The position numbers and the translations under genes were made by a program. Source: JAICUY01 sp963716585 (lineage in GTDB: Bacteria; Chloroflexota; Limnocylindria; QHBO01). From it: a stretch of 64,000 nucleotides of DNA. Every line of letters starts with the position of its first letter. Positions within the stretch are counted from its first letter, which is position 1. The stretch spans positions 372,001 through 436,000 of the forward strand of contig CAVQTN010000002.1 in the NCBI GenBank assembly GCA_963716585.1. The letters run 5' to 3'. The notes under the pieces were generated by a model. The model saw only the letters and a program-made list of their open reading frames with translations, did no database searches and was not told where the DNA came from. Shown here piece by piece: positions 25,961 to 35,921 of the stretch.

Positions 25961-27514
25961 GTGAGGGAGATTGAGCTCTTCCTGGAGCTGCTGGTGGTCG
26001 TCGCACTGATCGCCACGGTCGCTCGCCGGCTGGGCGTCCCGTACGCGATCCCGATGGTCGTGGGCGGCCTGCTGCTCGGGTTCATTCCCGGGCTGCCGCG
26101 CATCGTGCTGACACCGGACCTGGTTCTGCTCATCTTCCTGCCGCCGATCCTGTTCTCGGCGGCGTACACCACCTCATTTCGCGACCTGCAGGCGAACATC
26201 AAGCAGATCGGCCAGCTTGCCTTCGTGCTCGTCCTGATCACGATGGCTGGCGTGGCGGTCGTTGCGCACTGGCTGGTACCCGAGATCGGCTGGCCCGCAG
26301 CCTTTGCCCTGGGCGCGATCGTCTCACCGCCCGACGCCATCTCGGCGACGGCGATCGCCCAGCGGGTCGGGCTGCCGCGGCGCGCGGTGATCATCCTGGA
26401 AGGCGAGAGCCTGGTGAATGACGCCACGGCGCTGACCGCCTATCGCGTCGCCGTCGCCGCAGCCGTCGGCACCTCGTTCGGGCTCGGCGATGCCGCGCTG
26501 AAGCTGCTCGTCACGCTCGTCGGCGGCATCGTCATCGGACTGGTCGCCGGCTGGGTGATCACCCGCGTGGTCAACCGCCTCAATGACGCTCCGGTCGAGA
26601 CCACTGTCAGCCTCATCGCACCGTTCGCGGCCTATCTGCCCGCCGAGCAGCTCGGCGTCTCCGGCGTGCTCGCCTGCGTGATTGCGGGGCTCATGCTCGG
26701 GCGCGCCGCGCCCACCATTCTCAGCTCGCAGTCGCGCGTGCTGGCGACATCGGTCTGGCAGATGGTCATCTTCCTGATCAATGCGTTTGTCTTCGTGCTC
26801 ATCGGCCTGCAGCTGCCGGCCATCGCCGATTCCAGCGCCCACTCGCTGTCGCAGTTCCTGATCGTTGGTGCCGCTGCCGCCGCGACGGTTGTCGCCGTTC
26901 GGATGGCCTGGATCTTCATCAGCTCCTACGGCGCAGCGTGGCTGGCACGAAGGCACAACGGCCAAAGCTATCCGGGGTGGGAAGGCCTGCTGGTCCTCTC
27001 GTGGGCGGGCATGCGGGGCTCCGTCTCGCTGGCCGCGGCCCTGGCGCTGCCCGCCGTGCCGCCCTTCCCGGGTCGGGAGCTCATCATCTTCGCCGCCTTC
27101 TCGGTCATCCTGGTGACGCTCGTGGGACAGGGTCTCACGCTGCCGCTGCTGGTCCGCCGGCTCGGCCTATCCGGCGACGCCGAGCGTGGTGGCGAGGAGA
27201 CGCATGCACGCCAGTTCGCCACCGAAGCGGCGTTGAGCCGGCTCATCGGCCTGCGCGAGGAGTGGCCGGACCACATCCCACTGGTCGACCAGCTGAGGCA
27301 GCGCTACGAGCACCGAACGGAGCATGAGCATGCCGATCCGAACGACGAGGAAGCCGACCAGGAACTGATCGAGCACCGGCAGATCCGCCACGAGGTGATC
27401 GAGGCCGAGCGTCTTGCCGTCATCCACCTGCGGGATATCGGCGAGATCAATGACGACGTGCTGCGCCGCCTGGAGCGCGAGCTGGACCTCGAAGAGCTGC
27501 GGATGGAGGCATAG
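25961..27514 (+). CDS. CPA1 family Na+/H+ antiporter (NhaP-like)
   Basis: 517 residues with about twelve membrane segments and a hydrophilic, acidic C-terminal tail of roughly 110 residues. Ion-binding residues are in the SPPDAISATAIAQ stretch near residue 125 and in EGESLVNDATAL near 150, the latter carrying the ND pair of CPA1 exchangers; SWAGMRGSVSLAAALALP near 350 is another signature. It exchanges cytoplasmic sodium or potassium for protons. GTG 25961 is the start because homology begins there and a TACCCT element sits seven bases upstream. Confidence 0.9.
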   Translation: MREIELFLELLVVVALIATVARRLGVPYAIPMVVGGLLLGFIPGLPRIVLTPDLVLLIFLPPILFSAAYTTSFRDLQANIKQIGQLAFVLVLITMAGVAVVAHWLVPEIGWPAAFALGAIVSPPDAISATAIAQRVGLPRRAVIILEGESLVNDATALTAYRVAVAAAVGTSFGLGDAALKLLVTLVGGIVIGLVAGWVITRVVNRLNDAPVETTVSLIAPFAAYLPAEQLGVSGVLACVIAGLMLGRAAPTILSSQSRVLATSVWQMVIFLINAFVFVLIGLQLPAIADSSAHSLSQFLIVGAAAAATVVAVRMAWIFISSYGAAWLARRHNGQSYPGWEGLLVLSWAGMRGSVSLAAALALPAVPPFPGRELIIFAAFSVILVTLVGQGLTLPLLVRRLGLSGDAERGGEETHARQFATEAALSRLIGLREEWPDHIPLVDQLRQRYEHRTEHEHADPNDEEADQELIEHRQIRHEVIEAERLAVIHLRDIGEINDDVLRRLERELDLEELRMEA

Positions 27515-27539
27515 GCGCGCTTGGCCGGCGCCCAGTCGC

Positions 27540-27608
27540 GGTGAGTCGCCTGGCTCGCGGTGAGTCGCGGTGAGTCGCGGTGAGTCGCCTGGCTCGCCGT
27601 GAGTCGCC
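27540..27608 (+). repeat. tandem GGTGAGTCGC units beside repeat copy B
   Basis: The core GTGAGTCGC occurs at 27541, 27560, 27570, 27580 and 27600, three of them as perfect adjacent 10-bp units, with CTGGCTCGC between the outer ones. TGAGTCGCCTGGC is the exact complement of GCCAGGCGACTCA inside copy B (about 27656-27668), so these units can pair with the neighbouring element. Confidence 0.75.
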
Positions 27609-27790
27609 AGGCGATGAAACGAGTGACAGCCGCAGGCTCACGTGCGATCCATGCGCCAGGCGACTCAGATCAGCGCGATCGGGGGTTACTCGCCTGCAAA
27701 CCGGTCGGTTTCAGTCAGCTGGCGCATCAAGTGCACGACAGCTCGCCCATTCCGGTCGGTTGATGCGCTGCACGACTCAAAGCGGGCCGC
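27599..27790 (+). repeat. intergenic structured repeat, copy B
   Basis: Shares TGAAACGAGTGACA, CGCAGGCTCAC, GACTCAGATCAGCGCGAT and the block GCAAACCGGTCGGTTTCAGTC with copy C almost base for base. Arms GCCAG/CTGGC (27606-27610, 27719-27723) and TGAAAC/GTTTCA (27615-27620, 27708-27713) pair at the same distance as in copies A and C. A second stem follows: GCGCATCAA with TTGATGCGC. It lies between the end of the antiporter gene and the end of the convergent lipoprotein gene. Confidence 0.78.
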
Positions 27791-27803
27791 CCGCGACCGC
27801 TCC

Positions 27804-28463
27804 CTAGCTCGGCGCCAGCTGCGCGATGTCGATGACCAGCCGGTTGGGCTCCTCGAGCGTGGTGACGCGCATGCAGGCGCCGGGACCACGAACGCCGACG
27901 TACCACGTGCTTACCGCCTCGAAGTCGCCGCCCTGCTGGACGCTGACAACCTCGGCGAGCCCCGTCGGGGCGAGCGACGTTGGTCCGTCGTAGGAGATCG
28001 ACCCGTCCGGCAGTTGTTTGGTCGTTCCTGGCAGCCGGACACGGAAGAAGCTCTCGCCGGGAATCGACAGCTCTCGGCCCGACCCGTCCTGGTAGAACGG
28101 TGGCACCCCCCGTTCGATGTCGTACGCGCCAGCTCCATCGGTCTCGAAGACGATCCTGTCGAACCGGTCATGTCCGCCGATCCGCACGTCGACGAGGCTG
28201 ATGGGACCTGCGGCGTCCGAGCCCGCCACCCGGAACTGCAGCGCGGCGGTGCAGTCGAAGCCGGTCAGGTCGTTCGGGCCGTCCTTGTCGGGTGGCATGG
28301 AGGGGACCGACATCGTCGGGTCGCTCGCGGGCGTCGCCGAGCCGGCGGTCGCTGGCAGCGTGGGGGCTGCGCTGGGGCTGGCGGTCGTGGCCGCGAGCGC
28401 GCTGCAGCCGGTAAGGATGAGGTTGACACCAAGCAGCCAGGTCAGGGCGAAACGAACGGGCAT
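27804..28463 (-). CDS. lipoprotein with AMIN-like domain
   Basis: 219 residues. The signal peptide ends with lipobox LTGC (Cys near residue 20), followed by a Pro/Ser/Thr-rich linker to about 60. The folded part resembles the AMIN-like domain of actinobacterial lipoproteins: VDVRIGGHDRFDRIVFE near 90, then GAYDIERGVPPF and a terminal LVIDI strand. AMIN-related domains bind cell-wall or other polysaccharides; here that is inference. GGAG lies ten bases before the ATG, so this gene has a normal ribosome site. Repeats flank it on both sides. Confidence 0.75.
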   Translation of the reverse strand: MPVRFALTWLLGVNLILTGCSALAATTASPSAAPTLPATAGSATPASDPTMSVPSMPPDKDGPNDLTGFDCTAALQFRVAGSDAAGPISLVDVRIGGHDRFDRIVFETDGAGAYDIERGVPPFYQDGSGRELSIPGESFFRVRLPGTTKQLPDGSISYDGPTSLAPTGLAEVVSVQQGGDFEAVSTWYVGVRGPGACMRVTTLEEPNRLVIDIAQLAPS

Positions 28464-28584
28464 TGGTAGCGAACTCCGTTGGATGGTGATGCCCTGCGTA
28501 GACGCCCTCGCGTTGGTTCTTGTTCCAGACCGATGCGTGACGCCCGCGGAGCCTGACTCGTGCCGGAGCCAAACCCGCGGCCGC

Positions 28585-28752
28585 TGAGTCGCTCGGCGAC
28601 TGAAACGAGTGACACCCGCAGGCTCACCTGCCGCTCATGCGCCACAGGACTCAGATCAGCGCGATTGAGCGTTACTCGGCTGCAAACCGGTCGGTTTCAG
28701 TCGCCTGGCGCGTGAAACGCACGACAGCGCGCGCGTCCCACTCGTTTGACTC
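28585..28752 (+). repeat. intergenic structured repeat, copy C
   Basis: Arms GGCGACTGAAAC (28595-28606) and GTTTCAGTCGCC (28694-28705) are perfect complements. Compared with copy A, the third position changes from T to C in the left arm and from A to G in the right arm, so pairing is kept. Most of the interior matches copy B. It lies upstream of the lipoprotein gene and upstream of the trpE promoter. Confidence 0.8.
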
Positions 28753-28782
28753 CCCGCCCAGCTCAAGCTGCGGCGGCGCCAG

Positions 28783-28811
28783 TTGACGTCACCGGAGCAT
28801 CGGCCCATGAT
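28783..28811 (+). promoter_or_regulatory. promoter of the trpE-trpG-aroF operon
   Basis: TTGACG (28783-28788) and CATGAT (28806-28811) are separated by exactly 17 bases, predicting a start near 28818. This is just ahead of the T-box leader, which needs such an upstream start. Confidence 0.6.
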
Positions 28812-28817
28812 GCGCGC

Positions 28818-29110
28818 TCAATCGAACACGACAGGCGTTGACCGGGACGATTAGTCGGTTGGCGGGCCCCACGAGCGAGCCGGGAGGGTGGAAGCCGGCG
28901 TGGCCCGATCCGATGAACTGGACCCGCGAGCCTCGCTCCGAACCCGGCGCCAACCACGCTGGCAGTAGGCGGCGACGAACTGACCGGACGTTAGCAGCGG
29001 TCGAACCGAGCGCGAGCCCGCAGCAACGGACTCGAACCAGGGTGGCACCGCGGAAGAACGCCTCCGTCCCTTTGTATGGATGGAGGCGTTGCGGTACCTG
29101 CAAGGATGAA
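28818..29110 (+). promoter_or_regulatory. tryptophan-specific T-box riboswitch leader of trpE
   Basis: The diagnostic T-box sequence AGGGTGGCACCGCG is present without mismatch at 29039-29052. Upstream, the stem I motif CCGGGAGGGTGGAAGCCGG is followed by GAACTGGACC, placing Trp codon TGG (28919-28921) with a purine after it in the specifier position. Downstream, AACGCCTCCGTCC (29057-29069) pairs with GGATGGAGGCGTT (29078-29090) through one G-U pair. Uncharged tRNA-Trp should stabilise the antiterminator and raise expression. No T run follows the hairpin, so control could act on transcription or on access to AAGGA before the ATG. Confidence 0.88.
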
Positions 29111-30504
29111 ATGACGCTCGCGGACACGACACCCGGCATTGCGACCCTGGAGCTGGCGGCCGATACGCTGACGCCGGTCGCTGCCGCACTGCGCCTGGGT
29201 GATCGCTGCGCCTTCCTGCTGGAGAGCGTCGAGGGCGGCGTGCGCTACGGCCGCCACTCGATCGTGGGCGTCCGCGGCAGGACCCTGGTGGTGCGAGGCG
29301 AAACGGCCACGATCGACGGCCGGGACTTCGCCGCCGACGACCCGCTCGAGGCGTTGCGCGCCGTCCTGCCGCGGCAGGCCGCCGGTCGCGGCGACCTGCC
29401 GTTTCCGCTGGCATCCGGCGTGGGCTACCTGGGGTACGAGGCCGCGGCACGCTGGGAGCGCGTCCCGACGCCGTCCGCCGATCCGCTGGGCATGCCGGAC
29501 GCCGTGCTGCACATTCCGGAGGCGGTGATCATCTTCGACCACCTCGCACAGGTGATGCGCCTGGCTGCACTGGAAACGCCGCACGTGGCCATACGGCTCC
29601 AGGACCTCGCCGAGACACTGGGCCGGCCGAGCCCCGACGAGGCGCCGCGGCCAATGCCGCCATTGGCCGGCGAGGCGCCGCCGGACGATGCGGCGGCACG
29701 GGAGCGCTACGAACGCAACGTTGGGCAGCTGGTCGAGGAGATCCATGCCGGCGAGATGCTTCAGGCGGTCCTGGCTCGACGCTTCAGCATTCCGACGCAG
29801 CGCGGTGCCTTCGACATCTACCGCTCGCTGCGCCGCATCAACCCGTCGCCCTACCTCTTCTACCTCGACCTGTCGGACGTGGCGCCCCGTACGGCGCTGA
29901 TCGGGGCCTCACCCGAGCTCCTCGTCCGGGTGCGCGACGGCGAAGTGGTGACCCGACCAATCGCCGGCACCCGGCCGCGCGCCGAGGATCCGAGCGAGGA
30001 CGCCCGCCTGGAACGTGAGCTGCAGCACGACCCGAAGGAGCTCGCCGAGCACGCCATGCTGGTCGACCTTGCCCGCAACGACGTCGGCCGCGTGTCGGTG
30101 GCGGCTTCGGTCGAAGTGCCGACGCTGCGCGCCGTCGAGCGCTACTCGCACGTCATGCACCTCGTCTCCGAGGTGCGCGGTCGGCTCCGGCCGGAGCTGG
30201 ACGCCTTCGACGCGCTCCGGGCCGCCTTTCCCGCCGGCACGGTCAGCGGCGCGCCCAAGGTGCGCGCCATGCAGGCCATCGCCGACCTCGAGGGCGAGAA
30301 GCGCGGCCCGTACGGCGGCGCCATCGGCTTCTTCTCGTCGACCGACATCGAGGCGGCGATCACCATCCGCAGCGTCCTGCTGCGAGACGGCATGGCCCAC
30401 GTGCAGGCCGGCGCCGGCATCGTCGCCGACTCGGCGCCGCGCCGCGAGAGCGCCGAGGTGGCGGCCAAGGCCCAGGCAACCCTCGTGGCGGTCGGAGGAG
30501 GGGC

Positions 30505-30508
<4 letters not shown>
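29111..30508 (+). CDS. trpE: anthranilate synthase component I
   Basis: 465 residues. It makes anthranilate from chorismate using ammonia supplied by TrpG. The feedback site for tryptophan is visible as FLLESVEGG near residue 35. The chorismate-binding C-terminal half includes IAGTRPRAED near 280, DLARNDVGRV near 320, HLVSEVRG near 350 and PAGTVSGAPKVRAMQ near 375, which are family signatures. ATG 29111 is preceded by AAGGA and lies right after the T-box, so earlier in-frame codons belong to the leader. The stop overlaps trpG as ATGA. Confidence 0.95.
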
Positions 30509-31284
<776 letters not shown>

Positions 31285-32105
31285 TCCGCGATCCAGGTCC
31301 CGCGCCGTTGGCGTCGCGTTTCTTCCGCCCGTCGCCTTCCGTCGTCTCGGTTGGGCCGACCTCGTTCGGCGGCGGCGGACCGGTACTGGCCGCAGGCCCA
31401 TGCGCCGTCGAGTCGCGGGAGCAGCTGCTGGCGGTTGCCTCGGCCGCTGCCTCGGTCGGGGCCGGGCTGCTGCGGGGCGGCGCCTTCAAGCCCCGCACCT
31501 CGCCATACGCGTTCCAGGGGCTGGGACCGGAGGGCCTCCGCCTACTGGCCGAGGCGCGCGCCGAGACGGGGCTGCCGGTCGCCACCGAGGTCCTGGCGCC
31601 GGAGCAGGTCGAGCTGGTGGCCGAGTACGCCGACATGCTGCAGGTCGGCGCGCGAAACATGCAGAACTTCTCGTTGCTCGCCGCCGTTGGAGCGGCCCGC
31701 AAGCCGGTGCTGCTGAAGCGCGGTCTTGGCGCAACGCTCGACGAGTGGCTGCTGGCGGCGGAGTACCTGATCGCCACCGGCGCCTCAGGCGTCGTGCTGT
31801 GCGAGCGCGGCCTGCGTCATTTCGACCCGCACACGCGCAACATCCTGGATCTCGCTGGTGCGGTGGCCGTGGGCTCCATGACGCACCTGCCGGTCATCGC
31901 CGATCCGTCGCACGCGACCGGCCGCCGCGACCTCGTGATTCCGATGGCGCTGGCAGCGCTGGCTGCCGGCCTGAAAGGGGTCATCATCGAGGTCCACCCC
32001 GATCCGGACCGCGCGCTCTCCGACGGCCCCCAATCTCTCGACCTGGACGGTCTGCGCGAGTTGGCGGCGCGCATCGCCGGGTTGGGAATCAGGCTCGCCC
32101 AGCCC

Positions 32106-32657
32106 TCAAGACAGCCGCGCGCGACCACCGTCGAGGGCTGGGCCGGCTGGCGTTGAGCGTCCTTCCAGCGGCTCGGGATGCTGCTCGCGCGATCCGACCG
32201 GCATGACCGCCTGAAAACCCCCGCGGAAGACCACGAGCGACCAGTGGCCGCGGTGCGCGGCCGACGGAGCAACGATACCCAGCGCTCCCATGCGCCGTGC
32301 GCGTCGGCCAAGCTGTTGGGCACGTTCTCGCGGTCCCGTCAACTCCTCCTCGCTGACGCCCATTGCCTCGCGCACGTCGGGAACCCGCAGGTCGAGCACC
32401 GGGAGATCGTTGACGTCGAGCTCCCACAGGCATCGCGTCTCGTCCTCTGGACGGATTGCGCCGCGCGTCACAACGCTCCACTCGGCCCAAACGGTCGGCG
32501 CGTCGAGTGCTGCGTAGAGCGGCCACGACTCGCCGGCGCGGTGGTATCGGGCCGATGCTGACGCCGGCCGGTCAGGCGGAAAGGCCGGGATGTCGACGCC
32601 GGTCTGGCGGTAGACGCGCCCAGAAAATCGGCTCAGGAGGTCGCTCGGCGGCCGCAC
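32106..32657 (-). CDS. RES domain toxin
   Basis: 183 residues. RES toxins degrade NAD+ by phosphorolysis or hydrolysis. The conserved Arg, Tyr and Glu can be placed in SGRVYRQ, RYHRAGESWPLYAAL and TVWAEW, and the later GIVAPSAAHRGHWSLVVF matches the family GVLYPSAR...NLVVF block. The GTG start lies eight bases after the stop of the Xre/MbcA-type gene, in the antitoxin-toxin order usual for this system. The last about 50 residues are low in recognisable structure and overlap aroF. Confidence 0.82.
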   Translation of the reverse strand: MRPPSDLLSRFSGRVYRQTGVDIPAFPPDRPASASARYHRAGESWPLYAALDAPTVWAEWSVVTRGAIRPEDETRCLWELDVNDLPVLDLRVPDVREAMGVSEEELTGPRERAQQLGRRARRMGALGIVAPSAAHRGHWSLVVFRGGFQAVMPVGSREQHPEPLEGRSTPAGPALDGGRARLS

Positions 32658-32665
32658 CGGACGCG

Positions 32666-32992
32666 TCAGGCGAAGTCTCCGACGATGTACGACTCGGCAG
32701 CAGCGCGCACGCGCTCGAAGTCGCCCGCCGCCAGTCGGTCGATCGGCCGCTTCCAGCCGACGAACGCGCTGGGCGCCTCGAGCCAGGCCTGCTTGGCTTG
32801 TGGCGTCATGCCACGGCCGAGGGTGTCGAGCACCGCCTGGAGCTCGTGCATGCGCTCACGGTAGCGCCGCTGGGGGGACTGGCCGGCTCGCCAGCGCTCG
32901 GCGGTCCGCACGTCGGCGCCGGTCGCACGCGCGATGACCCGCGCCGGGAAGAGGCGGGCAAGGGGCAGCGGGCCCAATGTTGAGGCAACCAT
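32666..32992 (-). CDS. Xre/MbcA-type antitoxin of the RES module
   Basis: 108 residues. A helix-turn-helix-like N-terminal half (RVIARATGADVRTAERWRAG) is followed by the toxin-binding half with SAFVGWKRPIDRLAAGDFERV near residue 75, the pattern of DUF2384/MbcA antitoxins that normally read NP..G.RPIDLL..G.FDRV. It should neutralise the RES protein and repress the operon through an inverted repeat in its promoter. Confidence 0.85.
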   Translation of the reverse strand: MVASTLGPLPLARLFPARVIARATGADVRTAERWRAGQSPQRRYRERMHELQAVLDTLGRGMTPQAKQAWLEAPSAFVGWKRPIDRLAAGDFERVRAAAESYIVGDFA

Positions 32993-33001
32993 CGTGTGGC
33001 C

Positions 33002-33030
33002 ATGCTAATGCCGGCCGAATTGCCGGTCAA
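33002..33030 (-). promoter_or_regulatory. promoter and operator of the RES/Xre operon
   Basis: On the minus strand TTGACC (33030 to 33025) and TAGCAT (33007 to 33002) are separated by exactly 17 bases; the predicted start is about three bases before the ATG. The spacer holds a perfect inverted repeat, CCGGC and GCCGG (33011-33015, 33022-33026), well placed for autorepression by the antitoxin. Confidence 0.6.
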
Positions 33031-33146
33031 GATGACGCGGGTGGGTCGTCCAGGGGTTGAGCTTGCAACATGTGGCTGTATCCGCCATCGATCCAGCCAC
33101 GGAGCCGCTTCAAGGGCAGTCCGCTGGCCGCGAGCGATGGATAACC

Positions 33147-33181
33147 GCAAAACCGGCCATCGGGGGGTCGCCCGATGGCCG
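33147..33181 (-). terminator. terminator of the leftward aro operon
   Basis: CGGCCATCGGG (33154-33164) and CCCGATGGCCG (33171-33181) form a perfect 11-bp stem with a six-base loop; on the minus strand it is followed by GTTTTG. It sits just after aroQ and before the toxin-antitoxin promoter, insulating the latter. The rest of the 233-bp gap holds a smaller GTGGCTG/CAGCCAC repeat (33072-33100) and nothing else I recognise. Confidence 0.75.
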
Positions 33182-33225
33182 TTAGCGCCAGATGCTGCAA
33201 ACGGCGATCGCCAAGGGAGCACCCG

Positions 33226-33642
33226 CTAGAGGCGAGCGATAAGCAGATCCAGCGCCTCGAGGTAGCCTCGCCAGCCGTGACCCGCGACCTGCGCAACACA
33301 GGCCGGCGCGGTCACCGATACCCGCCGCCACGGCTCGCGCGCCGACGTGTCGCTGATGTGCACCTCGACCACCGGCCGCCCACACGCCACCAGTGCGTCG
33401 TGGAGCGCGTGGCTGGTGTGCGCCAGCGCCCCCGGATTGATGATCACCGCGTCGTAGTCAACCTGTTCCAGCCGGTCGATCAGCGCCCCCTCGTGGTTCG
33501 ACTGCAGGTGCAGCACCTCGTGCTCGCCCGCCCGCTCCCGCAGCGCGGCGACGATCTCGTCGAGCGTCGTGGTGCCGTAGATCTCCGGCTGCCGGCGCCC
33601 CAGGATGCCCAGGTTCGGCCCGTTCAGGACGAGGATCCTCAC
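33226..33642 (-). CDS. aroQ: type II 3-dehydroquinate dehydratase
   Basis: 138 residues, the normal size. It dehydrates 3-dehydroquinate to 3-dehydroshikimate. The signature VLNGPNLGILGRRQPEIYG contains the catalytic Arg and Tyr; LQSNHEGALID near residue 48, IINPGALAHTSHAL near 72 and VEVHISDTSARE near 95 form the rest of the active site. The start overlaps the aroKB stop by four bases; this is the last gene of the operon. Confidence 0.96.
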   Translation of the reverse strand: MRILVLNGPNLGILGRRQPEIYGTTTLDEIVAALRERAGEHEVLHLQSNHEGALIDRLEQVDYDAVIINPGALAHTSHALHDALVACGRPVVEVHISDTSAREPWRRVSVTAPACVAQVAGHGWRGYLEALDLLIARL

Positions 33643-35176
33643 GGTCCGATGCGCCGCATGGCGGCCTCCAGCTCCGCGTCGGACACGTCGTCCACCTCCT
33701 CCACCTGGCCGATGCTCATCGGCAGCAGCCAGCGCTGTCGCCCTTCCGACCGCTTCTTATCGGTCTCCAGCGACGAACGAACGACCGATGCGTCGAAGTC
33801 GCGCTGCAGGTTGAGGCCGAGGCCGATGAGCAGGTGGTCCAGGCGCTCGGGCAGCCCCGCATCGGCACCCCGGGCAACCGCCATGGCCGTGACCGCTCGC
33901 AGGCCGAGGGCGACCGCCGCACCGTGGGACAGGCGGTAGCGGCTCTCGACCTCCAGCGCGTGACCGAGCGTGTGGCCGAGGTTCAGCTGACGGCGCTCGC
34001 CGTCCTCGAACGGGTCGCGCTGCACGATGTCGAGCTTCACCCGCGCCGCGCGCTCGGTGATCGCGTAGCGCGCCTCCTCGTCGCCGCCCAGCGCCGCATT
34101 GCCCCGCTGCTCGAGGAGCTCCCACAGCACCGGGTCGCCGATCATCGCCGCCTTGATCGCCTCGGCCAGCCCGTCGCGCAGCTGGTCGCGCGACAGCGTG
34201 CGCAGCGCCTGAATGTCCGCCACGACCGCGACAGGCGGCCAGAAGGCACCGACCGCGTTCTTGGCACCGGTCAGATCGACCGCCACCTTGCCGCCAAGCG
34301 CCGCATCGGCCTGTGCCAGCCAGGTCGTCGGCAGGTTGACCCACGGCGCGCCGCGGGCGAACAGCGCCGCGGCCAGCCCGACCACGTCGCCGGTGGTGCC
34401 GCCGCCAACCGCGACCAGTGGATCGCCGCGCTCGTGGCGCACCTCGCTGAGCCAGTCGAGGATCCGTTCCAGGTTGCGCAGCCGCTTCGAGCGTTCACCG
34501 GCGGCGATCTCCAGGCGACGTCCGGGCGGCGCCAGGTTCGCCACCCGCCGATCGACGATCACCGACGGCGTGCCCTCCAGCTCGGGAAGCGGTGGCGCCA
34601 CGCCATAGATCACGCGGGCGGTCGCGGGACCCATCGGATGGTGGCGCGCGACCTCGGCGTCGAACAGGCGACGGCCGGCCGGCGCGGGCTGCGCCAGGAG
34701 ATCGCAGATGCGGTCGAGCGCATTCGGCTCGGATGTGTCGAGGTGCACGTCCGCCGCTCGATAGAACGGCGCTCGCCGTTCGGCCAGGCGCTGCAGGCCT
34801 GCCGACGCGTCGTCGCCGAGCATCGGACGAGGCTCGCTACCGGCGATCCGCTGAGCGAGCATCTCGAGCGGCGCGTCGAGCCACACCACGCGGCCGTAAT
34901 GCCACAGCCGCCAGCGATTGATCGGATCCTCGATCGCGCCGCCGCCGGTGGCCACCACGGCGCCCGCCGGCAGATCGGCCACGACCGCGGCTTCGTGCGC
35001 GCGGAACGCCGCCTCGCCATCCGTCGCGGATCAGCTCGGCCGGCGTGCCGCCCGGTGCGCTGCCGAACAAGCTCATCGGTGTCGGCCAGTGGTCGGCCAA
35101 GGCGCGCCGCCAGGTCGCGAGCGAGCGTCGTCTTGCCGCTGCCGGACAGGCCGACCAGCACGACACCTTCAGCCAT
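33639..35176 (-). CDS. aroKB: shikimate kinase - 3-dehydroquinate synthase fusion, N-terminal part frameshifted
   Basis: About 511 residues when repaired. The first roughly 160 are shikimate kinase (Walker A GLSGSGKTT near residue 10, then ADTDEL, and ATGGGAIEDP). The remainder is dehydroquinate synthase with NAD-binding VGGGTTGDVVGLAAALFARG, NLPTTWLAQADAALGGKVAVDL and zinc ligands in NLGHTLGHALE. Two +1 shifts lie in the kinase part: GAGCTTGTTC near 35085 and GACGGATGG near 35030. Removing one base at each joins the three frames. Kinase-synthase fusions are known in Chloroflexota and other phyla. The start overlaps aroE by eight bases. Confidence 0.86.
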
Positions 35177-35921
35177 GCGCCAGCTCCGCCTGCAGCGCGG
35201 AGCGCATCGGTCCCATGGGGGCTTCACGGCCGGTCCACAGCGTGAAGCTGAGCGCCGCCTGTCGAAGCAGGACACCGCCGCCGTCGGTTGCCCGCGCGCC
35301 GACATTGCGTGCCTCGCGCACCAGGCGCGTCGGGCTCGGTCGATACACCAGGTCGAGCACCGCCAGGTCGGGTCGCAGAAGGCCTGCAGGGACCGGCGAG
35401 GTATCCGACCCGGTGCCGATCGGGGTGGCGTTGACGAGCAGATCCGCGTCGCGCAGCGCGTCGCGCAGCTCAGCCCACTGCGCACGCGTGACGACGGTGG
35501 CCGATGCGCCGGCGTCGGCCAGGGCAACCACGATGGCGCGCGAGGCGCCGCCTGCCCCCAGGACGACGGCGCGTCGAGCATCCGGCGCGAGGGCGGCCAG
35601 CTCGGCGGCGATGGCGGGGAGGTCCGTGTTGTGGCCGATCAGGCGGCCCTCGTCGGGAACGATGGTGTTGAGTGCGCCGGCACGCTCGGCATCGGCTGCC
35701 AGCTCATCGACCAGCGCCATGGCCGCGACCTTGTGCGGCTGGGTCACGTTGGCACCCGCCTCGTTGCGGAGTCCGTTGACTGCCGCGGGAAGGGCCTCGG
35801 ACGGCACGTCGGCGAGCTCGTAGCGCAGGGCGAGCCGAAACGCCTCGAACGCCGCGTTCTGGATGGCCGGCGACGCCGAGTAGCCGATGTGCTGGCCGAG
35901 CAGCAACACGCGGCCGCTCAC
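35169..35921 (-). CDS. aroE: shikimate 5-dehydrogenase
   Basis: 250 residues. It reduces 3-dehydroshikimate with NADPH. The substrate site SASPAIQNAAF near residue 15 and the catalytic Lys-Asp pair in NVTQPHK near 60 and HNTD near 97 are present, followed by the NADP motif VLGAGGASRA near 120. Its stop overlaps the aroKB start and its start overlaps aroC (GTGA), consistent with one polycistronic message. Confidence 0.95.
   Translation of the reverse strand: MSGRVLLLGQHIGYSASPAIQNAAFEAFRLALRYELADVPSEALPAAVNGLRNEAGANVTQPHKVAAMALVDELAADAERAGALNTIVPDEGRLIGHNTDLPAIAAELAALAPDARRAVVLGAGGASRAIVVALADAGASATVVTRAQWAELRDALRDADLLVNATPIGTGSDTSPVPAGLLRPDLAVLDLVYRPSPTRLVREARNVGARATDGGGVLLRQAALSFTLWTGREAPMGPMRSALQAELAHG

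Noticed and set aside
28838..29110. Extending trpE upstream to an in-frame start near 28838
   Set aside because: That stretch is the T-box leader; its translation has no TrpE homology, and AAGGA precedes ATG 29111.
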